The notes beneath the pieces were generated by a model, which was not told where the DNA came from, ran no database searches, and saw only the letters and a list, made by a program, of their open reading frames with translations. Shown here piece after piece: positions 27,193 through 39,700 of a DNA stretch of 64,000 nucleotides. Positions within the stretch are counted from its first letter, which is position 1. Every line of letters begins with the position of its first letter. The stretch covers positions 3,410,001 through 3,474,000 of the forward strand of contig OY294051.1 in the NCBI GenBank assembly GCA_958510825.1, read 5' to 3'. Origin of the DNA: Brachypterus glaber. Its lineage: Eukaryota; Arthropoda; Insecta; Coleoptera; Kateretidae. Made by a program: the position numbers and the translations under genes.

Positions 27193-27415
27193 GAACTATG
27201 GTCTGTTTCATCAAGCAAGATAGTAAATTAAAAATCGCACAGTGAATATTTTCAAAACAGATTCGAATATTGGATGTGCGAATATACTGCGTAGTTTATT
27301 TTATAAAACATAACTATATTCTATACACAAACATATACTATTCAAACCTGTTGTAAAAATATTTACTGTGCGATTTTTAATTTACTATCTTGCTTGAAAA
27401 AACAGACCATAATAT
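27193..27415. repeat. About 220-bp palindromic element
   Basis: TGGTCTGTTTCATCAAGCAA near the left end pairs with the TTGCTTGAAAAAACAGACCA right end; arms include TAAATTAAAAATCGCACAGT and ACTGTGCGATTTTTAATTTA. It sits between two acagggt(g/t)(a/t)ttc motifs (27140, 27675). Confidence 0.78.
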
Positions 27416-27767
27416 ATGGGAAACTATAACAGGGGAAAGTATTCTTTTGTTGACAGCACTATTTTTAATGCACGATCTGTAATTTATGTTTTCAAAAATA
27501 TAGTAATCCTTGAAATTTAACCGGAAACATACGATTTTTAAAAAATATGCATAAATATACATTCGCGCTTTTTCAATTATACTAATAAACGCTGCGATTC
27601 GTACTTAATTGACAGCCTTCTTTTTTCAGTTGACCTAGTATTAGTCGTAAACTGCTATTACTCTCTGCATATACAGGGTGTTTCGTCTAAGACGAATTAG
27701 TATTTATTTTGAAGCCAATTTAAGTTTCAAGGAATGGTAGATCGTTTTCGGAAGATACTGTTAAATT

Positions 27768-30700
27768 TATTATTTCATCAATCTATTTTCTAATCATCGT
27801 ACAGAGTGATATTGGTAGACTGACAGTTTCGGGCTGCTGGCTCTCCTCAGTACCAAAAGTCAACTCTGCACGCTGATTAAGAAAACGTTTTTAGACTTTA
27901 TTCGCGAAAGAAATATAGTTATTGGATTTATGTAGACTTGTGCGCCATCTATTGCTAGATGTAGACAACTACTCATACCTCTCCTAGTCTGGAGACTTTG
28001 AATGGTAGCAAGTTGAAGACTTGTGTGTCTCAAGCACATGGTACCACTAACGATTGGTTAGACATAGAATTAGTAATAACATACATTTTTAATTTTAAAC
28101 TAAATTATAAAAATATTAATTTATTATTCCATCAATCTATTTTCTAATCATCGTACAGAGTGATATTGGATGACTGCCAGTTTCGAGCTGCTGTCCCTTT
28201 TCAGTACCAAGAGTACACTCTGCACGCTGATTAAGAAAACGTTTTTAGACTTTATTCGCAAAAGGAATATAGACATTGGATTGATGTAGACTTGTGCGCC
28301 ATCTATTGCTAGATCTAGACAACTACTCATACCTCTCCTAGTCTGGAGACTTTGAATGGTAGCAAGTTGATGACTTGTATGTCTCAAGCACATAGTACCA
28401 CTAACGATTGGTTAGACATAGAATTAGTAATAACATACATTTTTAATTTTAAACTAAATTATAAAAATATTAATTTATTATTCCATCAATCTATTTTCTA
28501 ATCATCGTACAGAGTGATATTGGATGACTGCCAGTTTCGAGCTGCTGTCCCTTTTCAGTACCAAGAGTACACTCTGCACGCTGATTAAGAAAACGTTTTT
28601 AGACTTTATTCGCAAAAGGAATATAGACATTGGATTGATGTAGACTTGTGCGCCATCTATTGCTAGATCTAGACAACTACTCATACCTCTCCTAGTCTGG
28701 AGACTTTGAATGGTAGCAAGTTGAAGACTTGTGTGTCTCAAGCACATAGTACCACTAACGATTGGTTAGACATAGAATTAGTAATAACATACATTTTTAA
28801 TTTTAAACTAAATTATAAAAATATTAATTTATTATTCCATCAATCTATTTTCTAATCATCGTACAGAGTGATATTGGTAGAATGCCAGTTTCGGGCTGCT
28901 GACCATCTTCAGTACCAAGAGTCAACTCTGCACGCTGATTAAGAAAACGTTTTTAGACTTTATTCGCAAAAGGAATATAGACATTGGATTGATGTAGACT
29001 TGTGCGCCATCTATTGCTAGATCTAGACAACTACTCATACCTCTCCTAGTCTGGAGACTTTGAATGGTAGCAAGTTGAAGACTTGTATGTCTCAAGCACA
29101 TAGTACCACTAACGATTGGTTAGACATAGAATTAGTAATAACATACATTTTTAATTTTAAACTAAATTATAAAAATATTAATTTATTATTCCATCAATCT
29201 ATTTTCTAATCATCGTACAGAGTGATATTGGATGACTGCCAGTTTCGAGCTGCTGTCCCTTTTCAGTACCAAGAGTACACTCTGCACGCTGATTAAGAAA
29301 ACGTTTTTAGACTTTATTCGCAAAAGGAATATAGACATTGGATTGATGTAGACTTGTGCGCCATCTATTGCTAGATCTAGACAACTACTCATACCTCTCC
29401 TAGTCTGGAGACTTTGAATGGTAGCAAGTTGATGACTTGTATGTCTCAAGCACATAGTACCACTAACGATTGGTTAGACATAGAATTAGTAATAACATAC
29501 ATTTTTAATTTTAAACTAAATTATAAAAATATTAATTTATTATTCCATCAATCTATTTTCTAATCATCGTACAGAGTGATATTGGATGACTGCCAGTTTC
29601 GAGCTGCTGTCCCTTTTCAGTACCAAGAGTACACTCTGCACGCTGATTAAGAAAACGTTTTTAGACTTTATTCGCAAAAGGAATATAGACATTGGATTGA
29701 TGTAGACTTGTGCGCCATCTATTGCTAGATCTAGACAACTACTCATACCTCTCCTAGTCTGGAGACTTTGAATGGTAGCAAGTTGATGACTTGTATGTCT
29801 CAAGCACATAGTACCACTAACGATTGGTTAGACATAGAATTAGTAATAACATACATTTTTAATTTTAAACTAAATTATAAAAATATTAATTTATTATTCC
29901 ATCAATCTATTTTCTAATCATCGTACAGAGTGATATTGGTAGAATGCCAGTTTCGGGCTGCTGACCATCTTCAGTACCAAGAGTCAACTCTGCACGCTGA
30001 TTAAGAAAACGTTTTTAGACTTTATTCGCAAAAGGAATATAGACATTGGATTGATGTAGACTTGTGCGCCATCTATTGCTAGATCTAGACGACTACTCAT
30101 ACCTCTCCTAGTCTGGAGACTTTGAATGGTAGCAAGTTGAAGACTTGTGTGTCTCAAGCACATAGTACCACTAACGATTGGTTAGACATAGAATTAGTAA
30201 TAACATACATTTTTAATTTTAAACTAAATTATAAAAATATTAATTTATTATTCCATCAATCTATTTTCTAATCATCGTACAGAGTGATATTGGTAGAATG
30301 CCAGTTTCGGGCTGCTGACCATCTTCAGTACCAAGAGTCAACTCTGCACGCTGATTAAGAAAACGTTTTTAGACTTTACTCGCAAAAGGAATATAGCCAT
30401 TAGATTGATGTAGACTTGTGCGCCATCTATTTCTAGATGTAGACAACTACTCATACCTCTCCTTATCTGGAGACTTTGAATGGTAGCAAGTTGAAGACTT
30501 GTGTGTCTCAAGCACATAGTACCACTAACGATTGGTTAGACATAGAATTAGTAATAACATACATTTTTAATTTTAAACTAAATTATAAAAAAATTAATTT
30601 ATTATTCCATCAATCTATTTTCTAATCATCGTACAGAGTGATATTGGATGACTGCCAGTTTCGGGCTGCTGTCCCTTTTCAGTACCAAGAGTACACTCTG

Positions 30701-30796
30701 CCGCTAATTAAGAAAACGTTTTTAGACTTTATTCGCAAAAGAAATATAGACATTGGATTGATGTAGACTTGTGCGCCATCCATTACTAGATGTAGT
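27768..30796. repeat. 354-bp tandem satellite, about 8.6 copies
   Basis: Units begin (at TTATTATTCCATCAATC) near 27768, 28122, 28476, 28830, 29184, 29538, 29892, 30246 and 30600; the last is cut off at about 30796. Spacing is exactly 354 where checked. Two variants differ around the block after GTACAGAGTGATATTGG: type A (GATGACTGCCAGTTTCGAG, AGTACACTC) and type B (TAGAATGCCAGTTTCGGG, AGTCAACTC). The order is B-like, A, A, B, A, A, B, B, A-like. Repeated minus-strand 81-codon frames in the A units are a by-product of the repeat. The left flank ends in an acagggtgtttcg motif (27675) common at transposon ends. Confidence 0.95.
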
Positions 30797-31546
30797 GTAG
30801 TTATTTTTCATTTTTTTTTTCGTAGAATCTTAATCCGTATATGGAACTGCTAGCAGTGTAAATAACTTAGACCCCCTTCTACGAATATACGATAGTTGTT
30901 TTCTGTGACCATTATTTGAAACTTATAATGACTTTAGGACTACCGTGCGTTGTTAACAAAATTTGCACTGCTAAATATTTTTAGTAGCTTATTTTTACAT
31001 ACACTGTATCAACCTGTATTACTGTATTAAACGGTATATTACACGCCTGCTTTGTTTTAAAGCTACCAAAATAAAACATAAACATATGGGGGATGATGAA
31101 GGAACACCTCCCACAAACACTTGGTAGAATGTAGTCGGTTGGAGTTGTCAAAATTGAGCTAATTGCGTTTTTTGCTGATTTTGTGTACTTTAGAGTTTTT
31201 AAAAATGTTGACCTGATGAGGTTTTTTAGTTTTTTTTGCCAGCGAGAACAAAAGTTTCAACTCTTCAATCAAAAAGTTGAAAAACGATAAAACTGTGCTT
31301 TTGTATGAAATCAATGATGTCTGAAATAGAGTCTAGACAAGCTTGGTGTGCTAGCACACTAAGGGCTTTTTACTCTAAACACAGTTTGTTACTCTAAAGT
31401 AATGGCATCCCTGTCATAAATTTTTTTGTCAATTCATAAATCATTTTCATAGAATAAAAAAATCCAGTCTAAAATCAGAAGATTATGGTATAATATCATC
31501 CATGCCAATCGGAATCAAAAGTTTCCATTTAAAAATATTTTAAAAC

Positions 31547-32170
31547 ATGTTTCGGACAATATTAAGACCCTTGGCATGCTCAAGATTGTTAAAAAGAACT
31601 CTTAAGATAGACAATTTTAATTATTTATTTACTAAAGTCCCTATAAAACATTCCTATATTGGAAGATTCGTACTATGTGGGCAAATGTATAATATGCTAA
31701 AAGAAGACAAGGAGATAATAGAAGAGAAACTGAAACAAGCGCAAGTGGAAGGAGAAACAGCTTACATTGAAGTAATAAAAACGCTAAGACAATCCATTCC
31801 GGCTATTTGTGAATATTATAGAGACTGTCTCAAAAAACAAATCCAAATTACTAAAGATGCTATTGACCTGGGCCCTATAACCGAAAAATGGACAGAATTA
31901 AACGAGCATAGACTAAACGCAAAACATATAATTCACGACCTAAATACGTATCAGTTATTATTTAAAAATATAGGAAAACTGGTGAACGATTGTCCAGGTA
32001 ACACTACTGCGCACACTTTTCAAGATCTTAAAAATGTTGAACGGGAATACAAAGAGTTGGAGGAAATAGTGGACCAAGAGTTGGAGAAAAACAGAGAACT
32101 AGAAATAAAACTGTTGAATTTGGAAACACTGAGTGATATATTTAAGATTTATTATGATGACCAAAATTAA
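31547..32170 (+). CDS. Intronless gene for an unrecognised coiled-coil protein, possibly mitochondrial
   Basis: Single uninterrupted reading frame of 207 codons, the longest open frame in the window. The first 20 residues (MFRTILRPLACSRLLKRTLK) are rich in Arg, Leu and Lys with no acidic residue, as in a mitochondrial targeting presequence. From about residue 50 to the end the protein is strongly charged and heptad-like (runs such as KEDKEIIEEKLKQAQ and KNVEREYKELEEI), which predicts long coiled coils. There are no membrane segments. I do not recognise the family. Codon use and length make a chance frame unlikely in such AT-rich DNA. An overlapping AATAAA run lies at about 32283, roughly 115 bases after the stop. 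Lack of introns beside intron-rich neighbours fits either a retrocopy or a small single-exon gene. It sits 750 bases right of the 354-bp satellite array. Confidence 0.7.
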   Translation: MFRTILRPLACSRLLKRTLKIDNFNYLFTKVPIKHSYIGRFVLCGQMYNMLKEDKEIIEEKLKQAQVEGETAYIEVIKTLRQSIPAICEYYRDCLKKQIQITKDAIDLGPITEKWTELNEHRLNAKHIIHDLNTYQLLFKNIGKLVNDCPGNTTAHTFQDLKNVEREYKELEEIVDQELEKNRELEIKLLNLETLSDIFKIYYDDQN

Positions 32171-33704
32171 CATAAAGACGACATTTATTATCATAACAAT
32201 CCTTGAATTCTTACGATCAAAACAATCCCATAAATATACCTATTATTATTAAATCTATTATTTTTATTAATAACATACTAAAAAATAAATAAAATAAAAT
32301 TAATTAAGTATTATGGATTAGGTAATATCCATTAACGGTAAACAATACGTAGCAGTCAAGAAATTGGTTGAAACTGGTTGGTTTTCATTTCATTACCTTT
32401 AAATTATTTATTTGGTAGCTCATTGCCAGTAGTCGGCGAATTTCCAGTTCTCGCATAGGCTTGATTTTTTTTAATGATTCCATTTAAACGAGTAAGGTGG
32501 GAAAAAAAGTTCGACAAATAAAAATTAAAAACTTTCGTATTCTTAAAAGATAAAAATCGAATGTCGTTTTTTTCTTTGAAAAACACCGATATATATATAT
32601 ATACGTATGTATAGTTAATATGTATAGTTAATATTGTTATGGGTTACAAATTAGTCGTCAAATGTTTCGATTTATAAACATTTCCCTCATAATTCGGCAA
32701 AATTATTCCGTAAGCCTATGTTTCTGTGTTTATTTTCAACGTTGATGAGTCATAACTGAGTGTACGCCGAATACTGCTCATTGCTACAGCTTTTGAAGCT
32801 ACTAGCACCCAAAGGAACCGGATCCGGAGACTAGCAACTTGGAAATAGCTTAATTTGAATGTACTTTAAGATATAAATAAAATACAGCCAGAATAAAATA
32901 ATAAAATAAAAATGGTCACCAGCTCTCCCACTAATAAGAAGAGGGAAGGTACTTTCGGGGTCAGCGAGCTTTTTTACTGTCAAATTCGTTTCAGCCCCAA
33001 AAATATGTAAGAAAAATATAGTTTGGTTAATAGCATTTTTTTGTGGGCCGGAGTAAATGTTCTTCTTATTCTTCTTTCTGTATTTTGGCCTTTTCTCAGT
33101 GAGATAATTAGCCAGATCCCTCTTAGTTACTCAATTCACCAAGAGTGGTTCTTGTCTGGCTTTTCACCATGCCCACTCCTGTTTTGATTATAGAAAATTT
33201 CCAGTCTTCTGTAAGACCTTTTTTTTTCTTTTCCTTCTTCCCTTTTCGTGTTTGCTGTTGGTTATGTTAGCTGTTGACAAGGCAGTTTTTTCTAATTTGT
33301 AATTATATTTGCGTATGCGCTAGTATATAAAAAATTTCTGTACGTATAAAAACTTCTTCACGTGTTAGTTGCTTCCAAATCAAAATTTATCAGCATTATA
33401 AATGATTAAAAAACATAAAATTCCCTTCTTACTCCAATATAATCACATGTTCGTCATTTTTCTGCACATCATCCATACAATCACTATAAAATATATAAAA
33501 TCGAATCCGAGGCATATCTAAGATAGCAATTAAATAAATAAATAACTAATACTAAAACACTTGATGCTAAAAATTAAACGCGATTAACGGATTACATAAT
33601 TCCTGCCAAAAGTACTTGTTCCTTGTTTCAAGGGTGAAAAGCAACTGGGGAGTAAATGTTCTTATTCTAAAACTTTATTTTTCAGGTAAAATAATCTGGC
33701 AAAA

Positions 33705-36700
33705 ATGTCGCTGGGTGAAAACATAATGGACCACGTGAAAAAGAGAGTTCCCATTCTGGAATGGGGCAGGGAATACAATTCGAAAAAATTCGTCAGTGAC
33801 GCTATAGCTGGACTGACTGTGGGCTTGACGGTGATGCCTCAAGCTCTGGCGTACGCCACACTAGGAGGTCTCGAACCTCAGGCAAGTCAAATTAACTAAA
33901 AATGGTAAACTGGTAAGGCTCCACTGCACTTACTTTCTCGCGAAAAGCTTGCGATAAGTTTTAAGGTTTGGAATATTAAAAAAAAAAACAAAAAAAAAAC
34001 GAGAAAAATAAATTTTCAAAAAAGAATTTTTTTTTTTAATGATACTTTTTTAATTTTTAAAAAAGTTTAACCCCCATAACTTTTTTTTTAAGGGGATTGA
34101 AAATGTCCGTCTGTCTGTCTTTCTGTCCGTCCGTCCGTCTGATGTCACGTATTTTGTTTACAGGATAACTCAAGAACAAATTATCCGAACGACTCAAAAT
34201 TTTTAGGAAAAAATCAAGTTCTACTAGGGAAAGATCCCTATTGTTCTTGAATCCCCCATAAAAAAAAGTCATGGGGGTTAAACTTTAAAAAAAAAGTATC
34301 ATTAAAAAAAAATCAATTTTTTTTGAATTTTTTTTTCTTGTTTTTTTTGAAATGTATTATTTTGTTGTTAACAGTATGGACTTTATTCAGCATTCGTGGG
34401 ATGTTTCATATACACAGTGTTCGGAAGTATAAAAGACATTACGATAGGTCCCACAGCGTTAATGGCCTTGATGACCTATCAACAAGTGGTTGGAAGAAAT
34501 ACAGACTACGCCATTTTGTTATGTTTCATGTCCGGGGTGGTACAACTGCTTATGGCAATTTTACACTTGGGTAAGTTGGCTAAAACCAAAAAAATGTAAC
34601 ATTTTTTTATGTAATTTTATTTTGCCTTTTAAATGTTTTTTTAAATTTTTCTTCTATTGCTAATAATAAAGAAGTTATGTCCAGAAACATTTTTTTACAT
34701 TTTGGGGGAGAGGAGGATGGAAAAAAAAATGATAATTACATTTTTATGTAATTTTATTTTATGTTTTATGTAGTTTTTTAATTTTTTTTCTATTAATACT
34801 AAGAAAGTTACGTCTATAAACAACTTTGTACAATTTGGCGGTGAGGGGGGCGCGCTGGAAAAAAATGATAATAACATTTTTTGTGTAGTTTTATTTATTT
34901 GGTTTTCAAATTTTTCTTCTATTTTAAATAATAAAAAAATTACGACTAAAACAAATGATGAGGGGGGGAGGGGGGGATGAGAAGGGATGGAATAGGGAGG
35001 AGAGGGAGGTGCGGGAGGAATGAGACTAGCTCACTGATGCTGGGAATGAACCGGTCCTGAATTACTGGGCAACATTACTGGTTAAGGACGTTTTCGATCT
35101 TTTTGTGAGTGTAGTGGATTTCGTGATCGTAATCGAGAATAATGTTTCAGGAGTATTAATAGACTTTATATCCATACCTGTAACGGTAGGATTTACGTCA
35201 GCGACATCTGTGATAATCTGCGCATCCCAACTGAAAAGCCTTCTGGGTCTGAAAATAACAGCTTCAGGATTTTTGGATACCGTCACCAAAGTGTTTCAAC
35301 ATATACACGAAACCAGGCTGTCGGACACCCTTTTGGGATTGGGATGTATCGTTATTTTAATGTTATTAAGGGTAAGTTTAGTTTGGATTACCCATTTACA
35401 TCGGCACTTAGTGCTACTAAGAGTGCCGATGTATTGAAATCTTCGCCAAAAAGTCAAAATCTTTGACCACGTTTTTTTTTTCATATTTCTCGACGTTTTA
35501 GACCATTCTGAGTCGAAATCAGTAAAAAAAATTTTGCGTCCGTCTGCCTGTCTGTCTGGGTGTAAACTCTCTAACTCCCTTTCTACATGAGATATCGACT
35601 TGCGGTTTTTTGCATATTGTTTCTTATCGTATTCCGAAGAGCTGATTAGATTTTGGGGGTAAACGATTAGGGGTAAGGGGGTAAAAATAGGGTAAAACTC
35701 CTATTTTTAGCGTTTTTTGTTTATAATTAAAGCAATTATTATTGTATTTGGTTAACTTAGCACTTATATAAACGATAATTTTAAATTGGTCAAAAAATGT
35801 TATAAACAACGTTTTCCTAAAACGCATTGTTTTCGAGATATTGGCGTTTAAAGCAGTAAAAGGTTTTTTTAGCATATCTCACATATTTATAACCCGATTT
35901 CAAAAAATTATATTTTAAATAAAAGCTCTTTTTAAGCCCTATAAAAAATGTTATAAAAAGTTTTTTGCTAGAATATAATGTTTTAAAGATACAGAATTTA
36001 AAATCAAACAAAACACCTAGTTTGAAATTTTCAAACTAGATGGCTCTAGTGTACAAATTTTAAGCTTCCATTCATTTGTTTTTAAAATCAATCAAAAATT
36101 GTAATTAATAAGTTTAACTTGCATCCAAGTAAAAACATATTTTTATTATTAATTTTAATTATATATTAAGTGTAGAAGAAAATCTAAAGTTTAATATAAA
36201 TATTATAAAAGTTAGTTTGTGCAGTGAGGAGTAGTAGTAAAATTGTAATTATGTTATGCTACCCTGTTCTAATAGCATGTTATTAGTTTTCCCAATAGTG
36301 CCGATGTTTTGACAGGGTGCTTGCAACGTTTCATCTATAACCCTATATTGCACCTTGGTAATATTTGGGAACACTGGGCATTAAGACCCCTGAATTCTTT
36401 AATAATTAAAATATAAACTTTATGGGCTAGTTTTTACTTGGAAATACTGTTCTTCAAGTTAGAGCATCCATTGAAAGATGGCAGTATCTAATATTGGCGG
36501 TAAATATTTAAACAGCTAATCATGTCACGCACTTTTGAGATTAGCTAAAGTCGAATTTTTGTTAGTGTGTGTTTTGTTTATAAATGGGCTTAAGAGTTCT
36601 AAAAAAATTATAAAAATTGTTTTATTAATGCATTTATACCTATGTCCAATCAATAATTACACACATGGTATATAATATTTAATTAAAATCTGGTTGTAGT

Positions 36701-39700
36701 GAAACAAAAATTATAAATTAAATTTTTCTTTTTTTTTGTTTTAGAAACTAAAAGACTTAAAAATCCACTCAATCACAACAAAGTACTGTCTTTGGTTGAT
36801 CTCAACCTCGCGAAACGCCCTGGTCGTTGTGATATGCTCCACCGTGGCATATTTCTACGAAACGAGCGGCGCTGGCTCGCCATTCCTTTTAACCGGTACG
36901 GTTAAGCCCGGTTTGCCCCAGTTTCACCTACCACCTTTCGAAACGGTGGTGAATAACAGAACGGTTGGTTTCGCGGATATGATTGGTGATTTGGGAAGCT
37001 CTACGGTTCTTGTGCCAGTGATTGCCGTCCTTGGAAATGTGGCTATTGCGAAAGCTTTTGGTAAGTCGAAAACATTAGTATGTCTGCCAAGTACATATTT
37101 CAAAAAAGTCTAATGCTAGGAAAAAAGAACGTCGTTAAATTACACAGGTCAACAACTGGAAAGGTGCCTGGGTTCTGTCAGCGGATTCTGACTCTACCTA
37201 TTAGACCTAATGCCAAGGCGTCCTTCGCGTACGCCAACATAAAGAAAAAATTACTAAAAATAATACTAAGACGCCATATTGGATCCGCCATTTTGAATTT
37301 TGAATTTTTACCATCCGATTTGGTTTGAGCAACTTCAAAAACCCTAGGATAACCAATTTCAAATATATTGTGTAATCTGTCTAAATTCTAAGGCTAGTAT
37401 ACTAGGCATTAGGTGGATTTAGAATCCATTGAAAAAGCCCAGGCACCTTAAAATGTGTTTTATTTTGTAGAGCTGTGTTATTTTTCTTTGTTAAAGAATG
37501 CGTCAAATATTTAGTTGTATTGCTACATTCTGTAGAAGATCTTAAGATACGATCAGCAATTTTTAGGCCGATGGCATAAAACGTACCACATTTTAAATTC
37601 TATTGTCAAATCATTTGACAATTAACCTTCCTTTTTGCGAATTGTCTGTCTGAAATATTTTTAAATTTTTATTTAGGGAATTTTAATTCATATCGACAAC
37701 GCCGCTCATGTGCGGCTTGGCAACAGCGGAAAAGCGCCTTGTTTTTTTGAAATTAGACAATTTTATTTGTCAGTGTCGGTACTTAGTGTAGAATTAATTT
37801 GGTGCATGTTCTCGAAAATAAACAAAAACTTTTATCCAATACATACAGGTAATAAGACAATTACCAGCTTTATTTTAAATAGATAAACTCAATAATAACC
37901 CCCGCGTGGCTTTTACTTTATTGAGTGGATAATTATTTATTTTACCCACTCAACTGTCACTTGTCAAATTATTTTCTTATAAATGTCATTAAAATTTTTA
38001 ATAAAAATATGAATTCCTAAGCTATTTATTGGATAAAATCTTGTATGGCACTCATGGGTAAACCGATATTGCCCTCTCGAAAATTAACCTGCTTGGCTGA
38101 CGCCTCGCAGGTTAATTTTCTCATGGGCAATATCTTACTTTACCCACTAGTACCATAAATAACTATAGAATAGTGATTGGATTTAATTTTTTGTTTAAAT
38201 TTTCTCTATTTAACGGTTCATAAATATACATATTTTCAGCTTCTGGGACCATAATCGACGCCACCCAAGAACTTTTCACGTTATCGATGTGCAACGTCAT
38301 AGGATCGTTTTTCTCATCCATGCCCATCACCGGGTCATTTTCCAGATCAGCCGTCAACCACGCCAGTGGTGTACAAACCCCTTTTGGTGGTATCTTTACT
38401 GGTAAGTTTCAAACAGAACGAGCAAATGTGATTTATTTGCGTGAAAAGTGGGGATACTACATCTGTTAATTACATCGGCACTTAGTGGACTAAGAGTGCC
38501 GATGTATTGAAATCCTCGCCGAGAAGTCAAAATCTTTGACCACGTTTTTTTCACATTTCTCGACGTTTTAGACCATTCTGAGTCGAAATCAGTAAAAAAA
38601 ATTTTTGCGTCCGTCTGTCTGTCTGGGTGTAAACTCTCTAACTCCATTTCTACAAGAGATATCGACTTGCGGTTTTAAGCATATTGTTTCTTATCGTATT
38701 CCGAAAAGGTGATTAGATTTTGGGGGTAAAAGATTGGGTAAGGGGGTAAAAATAGGGTAAAACTCCTATTTTTAGCGTTTTTTGTTAATAATTAAGCCAA
38801 TTATTATTGTATTTGGTTAATTTAGCACTTATATAAAAGATAATTTTAAATTGGTCAAAAAATGTTATGAACAACGTTTTCCTAAAACGCATTGTTTTCG
38901 AGATATTGGCGTTTAAAGCAGTAAAAGGTTTATTTAGCATATTTATAACCCGATTGAAAAAAAATATATTTTAAATAAAAGCTCTTTTTAAGCCCTATAA
39001 AAAATGTTATATACAGTTTTTGCTAGAATATGTTTTAAAAATACAGAATTTAAAATCAAACAAAACACCTAGTTTGAAATTTGCAAACTAGATGGCTCTA
39101 GTGTACAATAGTGCCGATGTTTTGACAGGGTGCTTGCAACGTTTTATCTAGTTTATGTAATGAAGCATCATCATCAGCAGTAGTTTATTTGGATCTTTAA
39201 GAGACAGGCTCAGTTGCTATGGCTCATTTGTCTAAAATAGAAATGGTTTGAATGGATATTTGGGGGAGTGAGTCTCTGCTCACTGATACTGGAGTTGCAT
39301 CTGTCATGAATTGGAAGATGTAATGAAGCCTTTAACATTATACTATTTATACTTTTTCAGGTGTTATGGTACTTCTTGCTTTAAGCTTTCTAACCCCATA
39401 CTTCGCGTTCATACCAAAAGCCTCTCTAGCTGCAGTTATCATCAGCGCAGTTATCTTCATGATCGAGTACGAAGTTGTAAAGCCAATGTGGCGGTCCAGC
39501 AAAAAGGACCTAATCTCCACTTTTGCAACGTTCGTCTTTTGTTTGGCTATTGGCGTGGAGTATGGTATCTTGGTTGGCGTTGGGATCAATATTATGTTCT
39601 TGCTGTATCCGTCTGCAAGACCGACTGTTTATGTCGATAAAATAAAGGTAATTTTACAGAAATTATAATAATTAACAGGCTTTCCTAGCCTAAAACATTA

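Larger units (their letters stand above)
34375..39360 (+). other. Splice-site notes for SLC26 gene 2 introns
   Basis: All introns after the first are GT-AG with pyrimidine-rich acceptors (for example TTGTTTTAG at 36744, ATTTTCAG at 38239, TTTTTCAG at 39360). Repeats occupy much of introns 35372-36744, 37061-38239 and 38402-39360. The coding exons themselves show no insertions. Confidence 0.7.

Noticed and set aside
28148..29809. Four near-identical 81-codon minus-strand frames
   Set aside because: They repeat every 354 bases because the satellite repeats; no domain, and the type B units break the frame.
27768..30796. Regular repeats as a CRISPR array
   Set aside because: Units are 354 bp with no short repeat/unique spacer pattern, and the DNA is eukaryotic.
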